64,000 nt of DNA from Candidatus Nomurabacteria bacterium. Lineage in GTDB: Bacteria; Patescibacteriota; Saccharimonadia; Saccharimonadales; UBA7683. The translations under genes were made by a program, and so were the position numbers. The DNA is taken from positions 62,001-126,000 of the forward strand of contig JACKGS010000001.1 of assembly GCA_020631865.1 (NCBI GenBank), read 5' to 3'. Below are positions 53,284 through 62,947 of this stretch, piece after piece; the first letter of the stretch is position 1, and each line of letters opens with the position of its first letter. The notes beneath the pieces are model-generated. The model was not told where the DNA came from. It saw nothing but the letters and a program-made list of their open reading frames with translations, and ran no database searches.

Positions 53284-54063
53284 CTATTTTTTAATGTGAT
53301 CGAGCGTTAATTGCGTGCGAGCTTTGGCGTACTCACAGTGTTCACATGGGCCGCCCATCGCAGCAACCCCTACGGGTGGCATCACTGAATTCTCTAGACA
53401 TTTCTTCATATCATTAACCACACCCTCTACCCAAGCTGTATCGCCAGTATGTCCAAATACGTGGGTTTCGAATTTTAATATACTATCAAACTTTTCTTCC
53501 GCCCAACTACCTGTTGTGTATACAAAGTATCCGGTATTACTCACGTCAAAGCCATTCATGCGAAGCAGCCACTGATATACCTCCATCTGTCGGCGATACA
53601 TATCATGCCAGCTACCTTCTTCTCTGAGCTGTGTGACCGGCGCATCTTTGGCGGTTGCTTTGTAGTCCACTACAATCAACTCTCCCGCAGGATTTACCCA
53701 AACATCATCAACGGCACCAAAAATCAATAAATTTGTTGGTTCGTGCAAAAACTGTACACCAGTAAAATTATGTCTCCATGTATCAAGGTCTTTATGCTCA
53801 AACGGTATCGCATCAACACCAAATTGCTTCATTAATGGGTGCTGTTCTTTATTTTTACGGTAAATATCAAATTCTTTTTTAAATAACTCGTCTATTGCTT
53901 TATTGATATTAAATGGAGGTGAACTAGGGCGCTTAATACCTTTTACCACCTCTAGCCAAAAACATCGTTGGCACTGTGTGAAAAGCTCTATTTTTGAACG
54001 TGACAATCGATATGGAGTGCTTGCTTTGTTGTTATATATCCCTCTGTAACCAATATTAGACAT
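53284..54063 (-). CDS. PD-(D/E)XK nuclease-superfamily protein with four-Cys site
   Basis: 259 aa RecB-like nuclease domain. GAVDDVWVNPAGELIVVDYK supplies the Asp and the D-x-K catalytic motif. An N-terminal FTQCQRCFWLEV and a C-terminal GPCEHCEYAKA give two CxxC pairs, as in Cas4/AddB-type [4Fe-4S] nucleases. No cas genes are nearby, so a repair role is more likely. TATAAT (54075-54070) ends 6 nt before the ATG at 54063; the ORF start at 54087 lies upstream of this promoter. Confidence 0.75.
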   Translation of the reverse strand: MSNIGYRGIYNNKASTPYRLSRSKIELFTQCQRCFWLEVVKGIKRPSSPPFNINKAIDELFKKEFDIYRKNKEQHPLMKQFGVDAIPFEHKDLDTWRHNFTGVQFLHEPTNLLIFGAVDDVWVNPAGELIVVDYKATAKDAPVTQLREEGSWHDMYRRQMEVYQWLLRMNGFDVSNTGYFVYTTGSWAEEKFDSILKFETHVFGHTGDTAWVEGVVNDMKKCLENSVMPPVGVAAMGGPCEHCEYAKARTQLTLDHIKK

Positions 54064-54138
54064 GTCAACATTATATAGGCTAGCCAATTCATAATCTAGG
54101 ACTAGTCACTTTAAGCCGTACCTGTTATGATTATAAAA

Positions 54139-55323
54139 ATGAGTGGGAAGAAAATTACAAAAATCGTAGTTGCGGGTGGTGGCTTCGGCGGAGTTAAGAC
54201 GGCTTTAAATTTTGCAAATGTTCCAGGGTTTGAAGTAACGTTAATTTCAGATAATACCCATTTTGAGTACCATGGTGCACTTTATAGAAGTGCCGTTGGA
54301 CACTCTCCGATGGAGGTGGTGATTCCACTTAAAGAGATCTTTGCCAACTGCACCAATGTTGAAATAATCTTAGACTCAGTTGGATATATAGACCATAGTA
54401 AAAAAATAATTGCCAGCCAAACTGGGCAAACGTATACTTATGACATCGCCGTGCTTGCGCTTGGTAACATCGTTAACTATTTCGGGATTGATGGACTAGA
54501 AACACATACACAAACCATGCACGACATACCCAGTACAATAAGACTGAGGGGCAAACTTGTAGATATATTTAAGAAAACTTCAAACAAACCGTGTCGTATT
54601 GCAGTGATTGGGGCCGGAGCCTCCGGAGTTGAATTAGCGGGTGAAATTAGCAACTTCGCTACATTTATTGCAAAAAAATATTCCATAAAACCACCACAAT
54701 GCAAAGTAATTTTAGTTGACGGTTCAAGTAGAGTACTGCCACTACTTTCAGAAAAAGCCTCTAGAAAAGCAACAAAAAAACTTCAGGATCTAGGAGTAGA
54801 AATCCATTTAAATACTCGTGTTGAATCATGTGAAGAAAACTCAGTTTATCTAAGTGCGGGTAACCTAGACGCTGATTTAATAGTCTGGACAGCTGGCTCC
54901 AAGCCTTCAAGCTTTTACTCGAAGAATCCAGATGTATTCACACTGAACCGCAACGGAAAAGTTGTCGTTGACAACCAACTACAATCGCAGGGACATAAAA
55001 ATATATACGTTATCGGTGACAATGCCGATACAAAATACTCAGGAATGGCCCAAACGGCATTAAGTGATGCCAATTTTATTTCTAAAAATATTATTGCTCA
55101 ACACAAGAACGGTAAACTCAAAAATTATACACCGAAAAAGCCACTTTATGTTGTTACGGTAGGTCCAAAATGGGCGGTGGTAGAGAATGGTTCAAGAATC
55201 AGATCTGGCAGAGCCGGATGGAAAACTCGGAGAGACGCTGATCTGGCAATATTCAGAAACTTCCAACCATACAAACAAGCAATAAAGACCTGGCGCCAAG
55301 CATACAGAATGTCAAAAATCTAA
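54139..55323 (+). CDS. Type II NADH dehydrogenase-like flavoprotein
   Basis: 394 aa. FAD-binding VVAGGGFGGVKTALNFA opens the protein; the NAD(P)H-binding RIAVIGAGASGVELAGEI lies near residue 155; NIYVIGDNAD and the following QTAL complete the FAD site. The C-terminal helical part may attach to the membrane. It would oxidise NADH and pass electrons to a quinone or other acceptor, without pumping protons. A TATGAT (54126-54131) ends 7 nt before the ATG at 54139, so that start is chosen over the ATG at 54127. Divergent from the nuclease gene. Confidence 0.85.
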   Translation: MSGKKITKIVVAGGGFGGVKTALNFANVPGFEVTLISDNTHFEYHGALYRSAVGHSPMEVVIPLKEIFANCTNVEIILDSVGYIDHSKKIIASQTGQTYTYDIAVLALGNIVNYFGIDGLETHTQTMHDIPSTIRLRGKLVDIFKKTSNKPCRIAVIGAGASGVELAGEISNFATFIAKKYSIKPPQCKVILVDGSSRVLPLLSEKASRKATKKLQDLGVEIHLNTRVESCEENSVYLSAGNLDADLIVWTAGSKPSSFYSKNPDVFTLNRNGKVVVDNQLQSQGHKNIYVIGDNADTKYSGMAQTALSDANFISKNIIAQHKNGKLKNYTPKKPLYVVTVGPKWAVVENGSRIRSGRAGWKTRRDADLAIFRNFQPYKQAIKTWRQAYRMSKI

Positions 55324-55465
55324 TATTACAACACATCTCTCTGACACATAATACTACCCACTACAAATCCGTGTTTTAATATTTCGATCATTTGATAACT
55401 CGTAGTAACTTGAAGCGTTTATTAGTTATTTTAACCTACGCGTACGCGAGCTATTCAGTAAGTGA

Positions 55466-57268
55466 TTACCAGCCACCGCCGCCGCCACCACCTCCACCGC
55501 CACCTGAGAATCCACCACCTCCAGAGAAACCGGAAGACCCAGAACTACTTGGCGCAGTGAAACTAGATACCGTAACTGAATTAAATCCATTCAACGCACT
55601 TCCAAGCGCAACAGCGTTGAATGTGCCGTTTCCACTATACCAGGCTGGCGACTGAGCTTCTGGATACAATGATGCAAACTGCTTTACCCATTCTTTTTCT
55701 ATACCAAACAACATTGCGTAAGGCAAAAGCTTTTCATAAAGTTTTACAAGCTGCGCTGGATTAGTTGGGTCAATAGGGCTTCTTTCAGCCGTATCAGGAG
55801 CCTGTAAATATTTAATGCGATCCGCTTCTGCAAGCTTCATATACTGCTCAAGTCCTAACAGATGCTCTTTACTACTAACACCTTTGGGCGTACGGCTTGG
55901 CAATGTATTACGAAAAATTATTATTATCATTCCCGCAAAAGCCAAGCCTAGTAAAGGTAAAGTATATGGTGTTGCAATAAATGCGATACCAAAACCAACG
56001 ACAAGCAATAATATACTCCATACTACATACTTATTACGTGCACTTTCAGGATTCGAGACAAAATACCCTCTGTGCGTCACCTGGTCGTATACGACCTTAT
56101 TCAAGCTTGAGACTTCTTGATACAACTGGTTCTTCATATCACTTAAATTCGTACGCGAACCTGGCGTAATCTTGTTACTAAAAATCATTGCTACCACCTT
56201 CCTGGTCTCGCCACTCAGATCTTCCGGTGCCTTTATTATCTCAACCTCATACTCCTTCTTGGATCCTATTAATTTGTCTTTTTTTATTTCATATATTTTT
56301 AGATAACCGCTTACACACAAGTGTATAATGGTTGCCGAAATACTCTTTATAGACATTCTCTCTTGTAATATTACCTCTGCTAACATAGGGTTCATACTCT
56401 CTTCTGCGCAATACTGAGGAACAATGACACCGCGCCCGTCGGCATCTTTACCTATTTGACGCCATTTTATATACATGAATACTGACACCAGAATGATCGG
56501 ACCCCAAAAGACAATCATTGCTAAAGTTATATACAATATCCGTAATACTGGATCCATTTTATATGCTTGAAATGTTCCCTGTTGAAATCCAACTACAAAA
56601 GTTAATGTTTCGTTAGGATACAAACCTCGTTTGCTCATAACAGTAATCAATCTACCATCCTTTTCAGCGACGTCAGAAATTGAACAGTCACTAGCCGTAC
56701 CTCCATATGTACCAGTAAAGCATTTTGGCTCTAGACTAGTGCTCAGCTTATTAGCAAGGCCTTCGGGAATATGAAGTCTTGCTGTAACTGTGCCAAAATT
56801 CTGACGCCACTGATCGCCATTTACATCCCAGTACCATTCGTCATGACCCGCCTCCAGGCTAATGACATCTCTCAAAGTGTAGGTAATGACATACGTTTGC
56901 ATGCCATGAACGAATTTATTCTTATCACCTATTCTAACCACTGTATTATCATTAGATTTGTATGTAGTAAATGGAATAGTTTCACCACGCACAGAAGTCA
57001 CACTTTGAACTTTTAAATCCCAGTTATTATTTTTATACTTTCTTGGTATTGCCCGTTCTATTCCATGATTTTGATTAAAATCTGGAAATACTGCAGTAAT
57101 TTCTTCTACTACCTTTAGATGTGCGACATCTCTAATATCTTTAGTGAGATAATAGTCAGCTTCAAAACTTTCAATAGTAAAGTTGTTTGCGTTTTGAGCG
57201 TTAATATTAGTGGTCGACAGTACCGAAATAATTATTATCGAAACAAACAAGAGAAGTTTTTTATACAT
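55466..57268 (-). CDS. DUF2207 membrane protein with Gly-rich C-terminus
   Basis: 600 aa: a signal peptide (LLLFVSIIIISVLSTTNINA), an extracytoplasmic DUF2207 domain (residues about 25-240, with HGIERAIPRKYKNN and the ISLEAGHDEWYWDVNGDQW stretch), a membrane segment near 260, a cytoplasmic region, two more membrane segments near 440, and a tail ending in a run of glycines and W. The family is common in CPR and of unknown function. A TATACT (57280-57275) ends 6 nt before the ATG at 57268. Confidence 0.85.
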   Translation of the reverse strand: MYKKLLLFVSIIIISVLSTTNINAQNANNFTIESFEADYYLTKDIRDVAHLKVVEEITAVFPDFNQNHGIERAIPRKYKNNNWDLKVQSVTSVRGETIPFTTYKSNDNTVVRIGDKNKFVHGMQTYVITYTLRDVISLEAGHDEWYWDVNGDQWRQNFGTVTARLHIPEGLANKLSTSLEPKCFTGTYGGTASDCSISDVAEKDGRLITVMSKRGLYPNETLTFVVGFQQGTFQAYKMDPVLRILYITLAMIVFWGPIILVSVFMYIKWRQIGKDADGRGVIVPQYCAEESMNPMLAEVILQERMSIKSISATIIHLCVSGYLKIYEIKKDKLIGSKKEYEVEIIKAPEDLSGETRKVVAMIFSNKITPGSRTNLSDMKNQLYQEVSSLNKVVYDQVTHRGYFVSNPESARNKYVVWSILLLVVGFGIAFIATPYTLPLLGLAFAGMIIIIFRNTLPSRTPKGVSSKEHLLGLEQYMKLAEADRIKYLQAPDTAERSPIDPTNPAQLVKLYEKLLPYAMLFGIEKEWVKQFASLYPEAQSPAWYSGNGTFNAVALGSALNGFNSVTVSSFTAPSSSGSSGFSGGGGFSGGGGGGGGGGGW

Positions 57269-57284
57269 AAAATTAGTATACCAG

Positions 57285-58076
57285 CTACTGTTGATATATA
57301 TCACGTCGAATAAATAACCGCCAACCAATCAATGAAAATATCAGACACGCAACAATCAATGGAATTAAGTTGTTTAAAAGAATTCCGTTTTCATATATTT
57401 TTGTATTCATAAAATATCTATATGGTGAAGCATAATTGATTTTTTCTAACACGTCAGCAATTGGCGCCAATGTCGTCACCACATAACCAACGAATGCATA
57501 TATTCCTGCAGCAGACCCAGCAAGAACGCGACTGCCGGTAGAAGCGCCTACCATATACGCAAAAGTGCTTAAGGTCATTGCTACAAGTAACTGCATCAGC
57601 GCTCCTTCTAGTGTACCGATTATACTAATTGGTTCTTTTAAGATCGCAGCTCCGACTAATATACCTGCAGTCATCAACAAGCTTATAACTGTAAGTATCA
57701 ACACTAGTGCTAGTAATTTATGCCAATATACTTTGGTTCGTGAAACCGGGGCTGCAAGCAGTGTCTGCAAGACTCCCTGCTTCTCCTCGCCCACCAGCGT
57801 TGCAACAGCAAGAATTATTCCATAAATTATAGTTAGAAACATCATCTGTGCAAATACCTGGAGCTCTGTAAAACCAGAAATTTTTTGGTAATCATTAGCT
57901 TCGCCCAAAACCGCCTTCAGGGAATCCGGAACACTTTCTAGTTGTACGCCAAATGAATCTTTCATTACCGGGAAAACTAGCATAATAAATATAGTAGCGA
58001 GTAGCATCGCAACTCCCCAGCCCGCAATCCCCCAACGTCTTTCATATATTGATTTTGTAAATATATTTTTAAACAT
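57285..58076 (-). CDS. ABC-2 type transporter permease
   Basis: 263 aa with about six membrane segments and the ABC-2 pattern ATLVGEEKQGVLQTLLAAPV between spans. It pairs with the upstream ATPase to form an exporter of unknown substrate. The ATG at 58076 overlaps the end of the ATPase gene by 8 bases and follows GAGGAT, so translation is coupled; a longer ORF start at 58121 lies inside the ATPase gene. Confidence 0.85.
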   Translation of the reverse strand: MFKNIFTKSIYERRWGIAGWGVAMLLATIFIMLVFPVMKDSFGVQLESVPDSLKAVLGEANDYQKISGFTELQVFAQMMFLTIIYGIILAVATLVGEEKQGVLQTLLAAPVSRTKVYWHKLLALVLILTVISLLMTAGILVGAAILKEPISIIGTLEGALMQLLVAMTLSTFAYMVGASTGSRVLAGSAAGIYAFVGYVVTTLAPIADVLEKINYASPYRYFMNTKIYENGILLNNLIPLIVACLIFSLIGWRLFIRRDIYQQ

Positions 58077-58974
58077 TGGTATCCTCATAGTATTGCATAA
58101 AAATCGCTTCCAGGTCCGCATCTAAGATGCTTATATCATCAAGCTTAAGTCTGGCCAACTTACTCAACAATAGATTAATATCATCATCATAAATTCCAGT
58201 TAACACCGTTCCATCAATATGTATATTTTTAATTATCCGAAGATCTTGTATTTGTTTAATAGCAGTTAGATCATCAGCAGAAAGCCTAATGTTCTTTGGA
58301 GCACCCTTGATAATGTCTTTTAGTGGTTTGTTGGCGATTAATTTACCCTCCCGAATAAAAGCTACTTTGTCGCAAAGCTCCTGAACCTCACTCAAAACAT
58401 GAGAAGAAATAAAGGCCGCCCCACCTTCCGATTTGTGTTCTAAAATAATTTTGTTAAATTCCGCCTGAACTATTGGATCCAATCCGCTAGTAGGTTCGTC
58501 AAGGATCAGCAACTCAGGTTGATGCATTAAAGCAGAGATCAAACCAACCTTCTGCTTGTTACCGCGAGATAAGTTTTTTATCTTACGGGTCAAGTCACAA
58601 CTCAGACGATCAGCAAGCCCGGAAATATATTCATGATTAAAAACACCCCTAATATTTCCAAGATATTCCAGCTGCTGCCAGCCAGTCATTCTACCATCTA
58701 AAGACATATCGCCCGCCAGGTAACCAATACGAGCCCTGGTCTCTAAGCCATGATCTTGATTACTTAAGCCAAAAATCTCAATATAACCACTATCGGGCTT
58801 CATAAAATTTAATAACATATTGATCGTTGTAGTCTTACCAGCACCATTAGGCCCCAGAAATCCAAGGATTTCACCTTTGTTAAGACTCAGCGAAATGTCT
58901 TCAACCCCACGAAATTTTCCGTATGATTTTGTTAGATTCTTCAAATTCAAGACGGTGATTTTACTATCTTTCAT
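58069..58974 (-). CDS. ABC transporter ATP-binding protein
   Basis: 301 aa. Walker A GPNGAGKTT, signature LSRGNKQKVGLISAL (LSxGxxQ), Walker B LLILDEPTSGLDP and H-loop FISSHVLSEV are complete. The C-terminal 80 residues form a regulatory extension typical of ABC-2 exporters. TATCAT (58987-58982) ends 7 nt before the ATG, so the operon message appears leaderless. Confidence 0.92.
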   Translation of the reverse strand: MKDSKITVLNLKNLTKSYGKFRGVEDISLSLNKGEILGFLGPNGAGKTTTINMLLNFMKPDSGYIEIFGLSNQDHGLETRARIGYLAGDMSLDGRMTGWQQLEYLGNIRGVFNHEYISGLADRLSCDLTRKIKNLSRGNKQKVGLISALMHQPELLILDEPTSGLDPIVQAEFNKIILEHKSEGGAAFISSHVLSEVQELCDKVAFIREGKLIANKPLKDIIKGAPKNIRLSADDLTAIKQIQDLRIIKNIHIDGTVLTGIYDDDINLLLSKLARLKLDDISILDADLEAIFMQYYEDTNV

Positions 58975-59046
58975 AGATAATATGATACCATCTTAAATTA
59001 CTAGAAGATATGAAACGAATTGGTCAATTCAGCGTGATGTTTTATT

Positions 59047-60870
59047 TTATTGCTTATTAGCACGTTTACGTTTATTAGGATCCAGTTCGCGCTTTCTAAG
59101 CCTTAGGTTCTGAGGCGTCACTTCAAGCAATTCATCATTTTCAATAAAATCTAGACACTGCTCTAAGCTAAGTGTAGTGTGCGGAGTTAACTGTACGATA
59201 CCGTCTGAACTTGATGATCGTATATTTGTTAAATGCTTTTCTTTAACAATATTTATCTCTAAATCTTCACCACGGTTATTTAAGCCAATAACTTGACCGG
59301 CGTATACTTTTTCACCTGGCCCTACAAAGATCTCGCCTCTAGCTTGAGCATTTTCTAGACTGTATGGAGTAGAGGTTCCGCGCTCGAACGAAATCAGCAC
59401 ACCATTTCTTAACTGTTGCATAGGTGCGCCCATTGGCTGATAGCCGATTGTCAGGCTATTCATGATCACGGTTCCCTTGGTGCTCGTGATTAATATATTT
59501 CTAAGACCAAGCAAAGCTCTAGTGGGCAACTCATACACTAATTTAGTGGCGCTCTGAGCTGTTGTAAATTGCTCTTTAAGAACAGCCCTTCTGGCACCAA
59601 GCTCCATTTGAACACTGCCGGCATGTTCGGCTGGAACTTCAATAATCAACTCTTCGAGAGGCTCCATTGTCTGTCCATCTTCTTCTTTAGTTACAACCTG
59701 AGGCCGTCCTACTTCAAACTCAAACCCTTCACGTCGCATGGTTTCAATTAATACGGAAAGATGAAGTTCGCCTCTACCGGATACCAAAAAGCCAATTCCC
59801 TGTTCTTCTACTCGAAGTCCGATATTGATTTCAAGCTCCTTCATTAAACGGTCTGCAATCTGTCTTGAAGTATTAAATTCACCCTCAAGACCTTTAAATG
59901 GGCTGGTATTAGGGCCCATATAAACCTGCAGAGTTGGGGCTTCTACCTCTAAGACCGGAAGTGCATCTGGGTTGTTTACATCCGTAACGGTCTCGCCTAT
60001 TTGTACATCTTTCAATCCAGTTATTTGGACTATATCACCTGCAACACCATTTTTAACTTCAAATTTAGTAACTCCGCGGCTCATAAATATAAGCTCGGCT
60101 TTTGTTTTTAAAATTGAGCCATCTTTTTTACAAACTGCTAGTTGATCACCGGCAGTAACTGTGCCCTGATTTATTCTTCCGATAGCATATTTTCCTTTGA
60201 AATTGTCATGAGCTAGAGCCGTAACTAGCATCTGGAAAGGCTTTTCAAGCTCTACACTTGGCGACGGAACCTCATTGATAATTGCGTCGAAAATCGGTTC
60301 TAAGTCACCACTTTCTGTACTACTAGGCACCGTGGCCCAAGCCTTACCCTCCCGACCAATAGCATAATAAATAGGGTAATGCAGCTGATCTTCATGAACT
60401 GCTAGTTCTAAAAATAAATCCGCTAGCTCATCTTCAACTTCCTGGAGTCGACTTCCGGGCTTATCAATTTTATTAATAACAACTATCGGTTTAAGGTCAT
60501 TTGCCAAAGCCTTTGTTAACACAAACTTGGTTTGAGGCATTGGGCCTTCCTGTGCATCTACGATTAAGATGCAGCCATCTGCCATGTTTAGAGTTCTTTC
60601 AACCTCCCCTGAGAAATCTGCGTGACCTGGGGTGTCGATAATATTGATCCGATAATCATTATGCTGAACAGCTGTTATTTTAGCTGTAATTGTAATTCCA
60701 CGCTCTCGCTCTTGATCTCCAGAATCCATTATAAGCTCTTGGCTCATCTCTGCTTGATTATCCCTAAATGTCTGCGACTGCTTCAATAGTCCATCAACTA
60801 ACGTAGTCTTGCCGTGGTCAACATGGGCAATAATTGCTATATTTCTAATTTTACTAGGATCTTGTTGCAT
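59047..60870 (-). CDS. typA: Translational GTPase TypA/BipA
   Basis: 607 aa. G1 AHVDHGKTTL, switch RERGITITAK, G3 DTPGHADFSGEVER and G4 NKIDKPG are intact, followed by domain II, the EF-G-like domains and the BipA-specific C-terminus (NIRSSSSDGIVQLTPHTTLS). It binds the ribosome and assists assembly or translation under stress. Length is typical. A TATATT about 20 nt upstream may be the -10 box. Confidence 0.96.
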   Translation of the reverse strand: MQQDPSKIRNIAIIAHVDHGKTTLVDGLLKQSQTFRDNQAEMSQELIMDSGDQERERGITITAKITAVQHNDYRINIIDTPGHADFSGEVERTLNMADGCILIVDAQEGPMPQTKFVLTKALANDLKPIVVINKIDKPGSRLQEVEDELADLFLELAVHEDQLHYPIYYAIGREGKAWATVPSSTESGDLEPIFDAIINEVPSPSVELEKPFQMLVTALAHDNFKGKYAIGRINQGTVTAGDQLAVCKKDGSILKTKAELIFMSRGVTKFEVKNGVAGDIVQITGLKDVQIGETVTDVNNPDALPVLEVEAPTLQVYMGPNTSPFKGLEGEFNTSRQIADRLMKELEINIGLRVEEQGIGFLVSGRGELHLSVLIETMRREGFEFEVGRPQVVTKEEDGQTMEPLEELIIEVPAEHAGSVQMELGARRAVLKEQFTTAQSATKLVYELPTRALLGLRNILITSTKGTVIMNSLTIGYQPMGAPMQQLRNGVLISFERGTSTPYSLENAQARGEIFVGPGEKVYAGQVIGLNNRGEDLEINIVKEKHLTNIRSSSSDGIVQLTPHTTLSLEQCLDFIENDELLEVTPQNLRLRKRELDPNKRKRANKQ

Positions 60871-60946
60871 AATAATTTTACTTTCAAATATAAAAGAGGT
60901 TTAAACAACCCCTAGATTACTGTTAGTAATATTATAGCAAAAACAC

Positions 60947-61354
60947 TTAAAAATTACTAGCGAGCTTGATGCCAGACTCGTTAGCTATCTGCTCTACCCA
61001 TCTCTCAAGACGTCGTTGGCCAGCAATCAATGCAACGGTTTCATCTTCAGTAATACTCTTATTTTTGTAAGCACCGTCAATTTCAGTATTAAGACGATTA
61101 ATGTCGCGTTTGATCATTACTATATCCAGCTGAAGATTTTCTAGCTTCTCGTCAATCTGTATAAACTGATTACTGGAAGCCGTGGCCATCGAGTTAATAA
61201 CCTCAAGAACACTATCGGTTGACTCCTTGATCTCTAAGCGAAGCTGATCGTTAACTTTTTTTATTTCTTGGCGGAGAGTTTCACCTTGTCTCTCAATCTT
61301 TAACGAAAGATCCTCATTCAATTGTTTTAAATCGTTTTTTGTCACTGCATCCAT
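60947..61354 (-). CDS. Coiled-coil hypothetical protein, 135 aa
   Basis: Almost entirely heptad-like helix (NEDLSLKIERQGETLRQEIK, EKLENLQLDIVMIKRDINRL), without a membrane segment. No family recognised. TATAAT (61366-61361) ends 6 nt before the ATG, the same arrangement as many neighbours. Confidence 0.6.
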   Translation of the reverse strand: MDAVTKNDLKQLNEDLSLKIERQGETLRQEIKKVNDQLRLEIKESTDSVLEVINSMATASSNQFIQIDEKLENLQLDIVMIKRDINRLNTEIDGAYKNKSITEDETVALIAGQRRLERWVEQIANESGIKLASNF

Positions 61355-61416
61355 ATCAACATTATACGTTAATACGAATGACTTTTCGAGAATTAAATAT
61401 TTTAGGATTAATATAG

Positions 61417-61422
61417 TATAAT
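61417..61422 (+). promoter_or_regulatory. -10 box of tRNA-Gln
   Basis: TATAAT about 20 bp before the tRNA 5' end; no strong -35. Confidence 0.5.
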
Positions 61423-61442
61423 CAATCTGTTAACCAAGATAT

Positions 61443-61516
61443 TGGGGATTGGCCAAGCGGTAAGGCACTGGGTTCTGGTCCCAGGATCGGGGGTTCGAAT
61501 CCCTCATCCCCAGCCA
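61443..61516 (+). tRNA. tRNA-Gln (anticodon CTG)
   Basis: Acceptor TGGGGAT pairs with ATCCCCA; the D arm is GCCAAGCGGTAAGGC; the anticodon stem CTGGG/CCCAG closes the loop TTCTGGT with anticodon CTG; the T arm has GGTTCGAATCC. The discriminator is G and CCA is encoded. With GatCAB present in the window, it may be charged by the indirect Glu route. Confidence 0.95.
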
Positions 61517-61524
61517 TATAGAAC

Positions 61525-61550
61525 AGATCTCTTCAGGAAGATCTTTTTTT
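61525..61550 (+). terminator. Intrinsic terminator after tRNA-Gln
   Basis: AGATCT-C-TTC pairs with GAAGATCT around a 2-nt loop, followed by seven T residues. Confidence 0.8.
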
Positions 61551-61814
61551 AATTTTTGACCCCTGTAAATTTCATCGTTTGTAGTGGTTTGGTTAAGCTT
61601 ATTTTGCATATCCTAAAATCTCCTTACTTTGGGTACTATTTCGAGCAATTGCTTGAGACAGTTTAGCGTATATAACAAATACAATACCATCACGCCTAAA
61701 AAAGCTTGCTTAGCATAAAGCTATTTAATAGATGATCTTGATAGCCATTTTAGTTTATTGAGATTTGTTTTCAGATTGTTGTAATTATACATTATCTTAG
61801 GATATGCTTAAGCT

Positions 61815-62834
61815 ATGAATAATTCACAAGACAATACTCAAACACATGAATCGAAACAAGGCCAAGTAAATAGCTCGTCAATACAATCAGACACACCCTC
61901 ATCGACACCATCTTCGATTAACCCAAAACCGACAAGATCTAACTCTAAGTTTAAGATACTTATTTTAGTGGTGATACTCATACTAGCCCTTGGATTAGGC
62001 TCCACTGCCTATTTCCTCACCAGAAGAGAAACCCCATATACAAGTATTGACACTCCCTCTACTTCAAAACAAGTTAATGATAAAAAATCGTTACCTGAAA
62101 TTATTTCCATTATTAGTGTTGATATACCAAAAATTAACGCAAATCTTCAGCAAGAAGAAATAGATACTACAATTAGAAATACGAGGGTTATAGAGTATCG
62201 TAACAAAGCAGATTATGTTTCCGGCATCGCAGCAGATCCATCAAATTCGATATATTTTAAAAATACTAAATATGATGGTATAGTACAAAATGATCAAGGA
62301 CAAGCCGAGAATTATCTGATCGTTAATATCCTAAAAGATAATGGCTTTACTGAGAGCAAGAAAAACTTGGGGGTAGACTATGACAGTCCCGATATACCTC
62401 TGAATACAATCTTCACAAATGATGAATTTGTTTGCCAAGTTAATCTATTACAGTCTGGATTTTTAGATATCGGCCTAGGCTGTATCACTAAAAGTAAACT
62501 AGCTGAAGAATTGGTCATGATTGATGAATATTACACAGCAATTCAAAAAACCAAAGCTGGCTACGGCGGCCATAAAGATCTGATTTATCAGACACCTACT
62601 CGCAAAGACAGCCAGACAACCGGCTATAAGATTGGTAAGATATTTAACCAAGTACCACAAGGCTCGGGTGGTACATATTATCTGTACTACGGCAAAGATA
62701 AAGTCTGGAAAGTGGCGACATCTTCTCAGCAGGATCTTGTGTGTGATGATTTTGCAGATAATTTAGATGCTATCCTTGCATACAAAGGTGAAGAGTGTCT
62801 TGCAATAGACGGGACGACAAAAAGCGTATTTTAA
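61815..62834 (+). CDS. Membrane-anchored hypothetical protein, 339 aa
   Basis: Ser/Thr/Gln-rich N-terminal 45 residues, one membrane segment (FKILILVVILILALGLGSTA), then an extracytoplasmic domain of about 270 residues with four Cys and Tyr/Gly-rich stretches (QGSGGTYYLYYGKDK). No family recognised; the plan resembles the two paralogs near 20 kb. TTGTAA-18-TATGCT ends 6 nt before the ATG. Confidence 0.6.
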   Translation: MNNSQDNTQTHESKQGQVNSSSIQSDTPSSTPSSINPKPTRSNSKFKILILVVILILALGLGSTAYFLTRRETPYTSIDTPSTSKQVNDKKSLPEIISIISVDIPKINANLQQEEIDTTIRNTRVIEYRNKADYVSGIAADPSNSIYFKNTKYDGIVQNDQGQAENYLIVNILKDNGFTESKKNLGVDYDSPDIPLNTIFTNDEFVCQVNLLQSGFLDIGLGCITKSKLAEELVMIDEYYTAIQKTKAGYGGHKDLIYQTPTRKDSQTTGYKIGKIFNQVPQGSGGTYYLYYGKDKVWKVATSSQQDLVCDDFADNLDAILAYKGEECLAIDGTTKSVF

Positions 62835-62947
62835 TATACTAATATTTTAAGTAATAATTCCTTGAGTCCCAACATCAATTATCGATAACCCACTCTTTTA
62901 AGGGCTGTGTCTAAACTTGGTATGTTTGTTCTTGTATTATGAGGCTA

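Noticed and set aside
53284..54063. CRISPR-associated Cas4
   Set aside because: No cas1, cas2 or repeat array in the window; Cys placement alone is not specific.
55392..55655. Proline-rich plus-strand ORF
   Set aside because: It is the complement of the glycine-rich tail of the DUF2207 protein; it has no ribosome-binding site and the composition is explained by the opposite strand.
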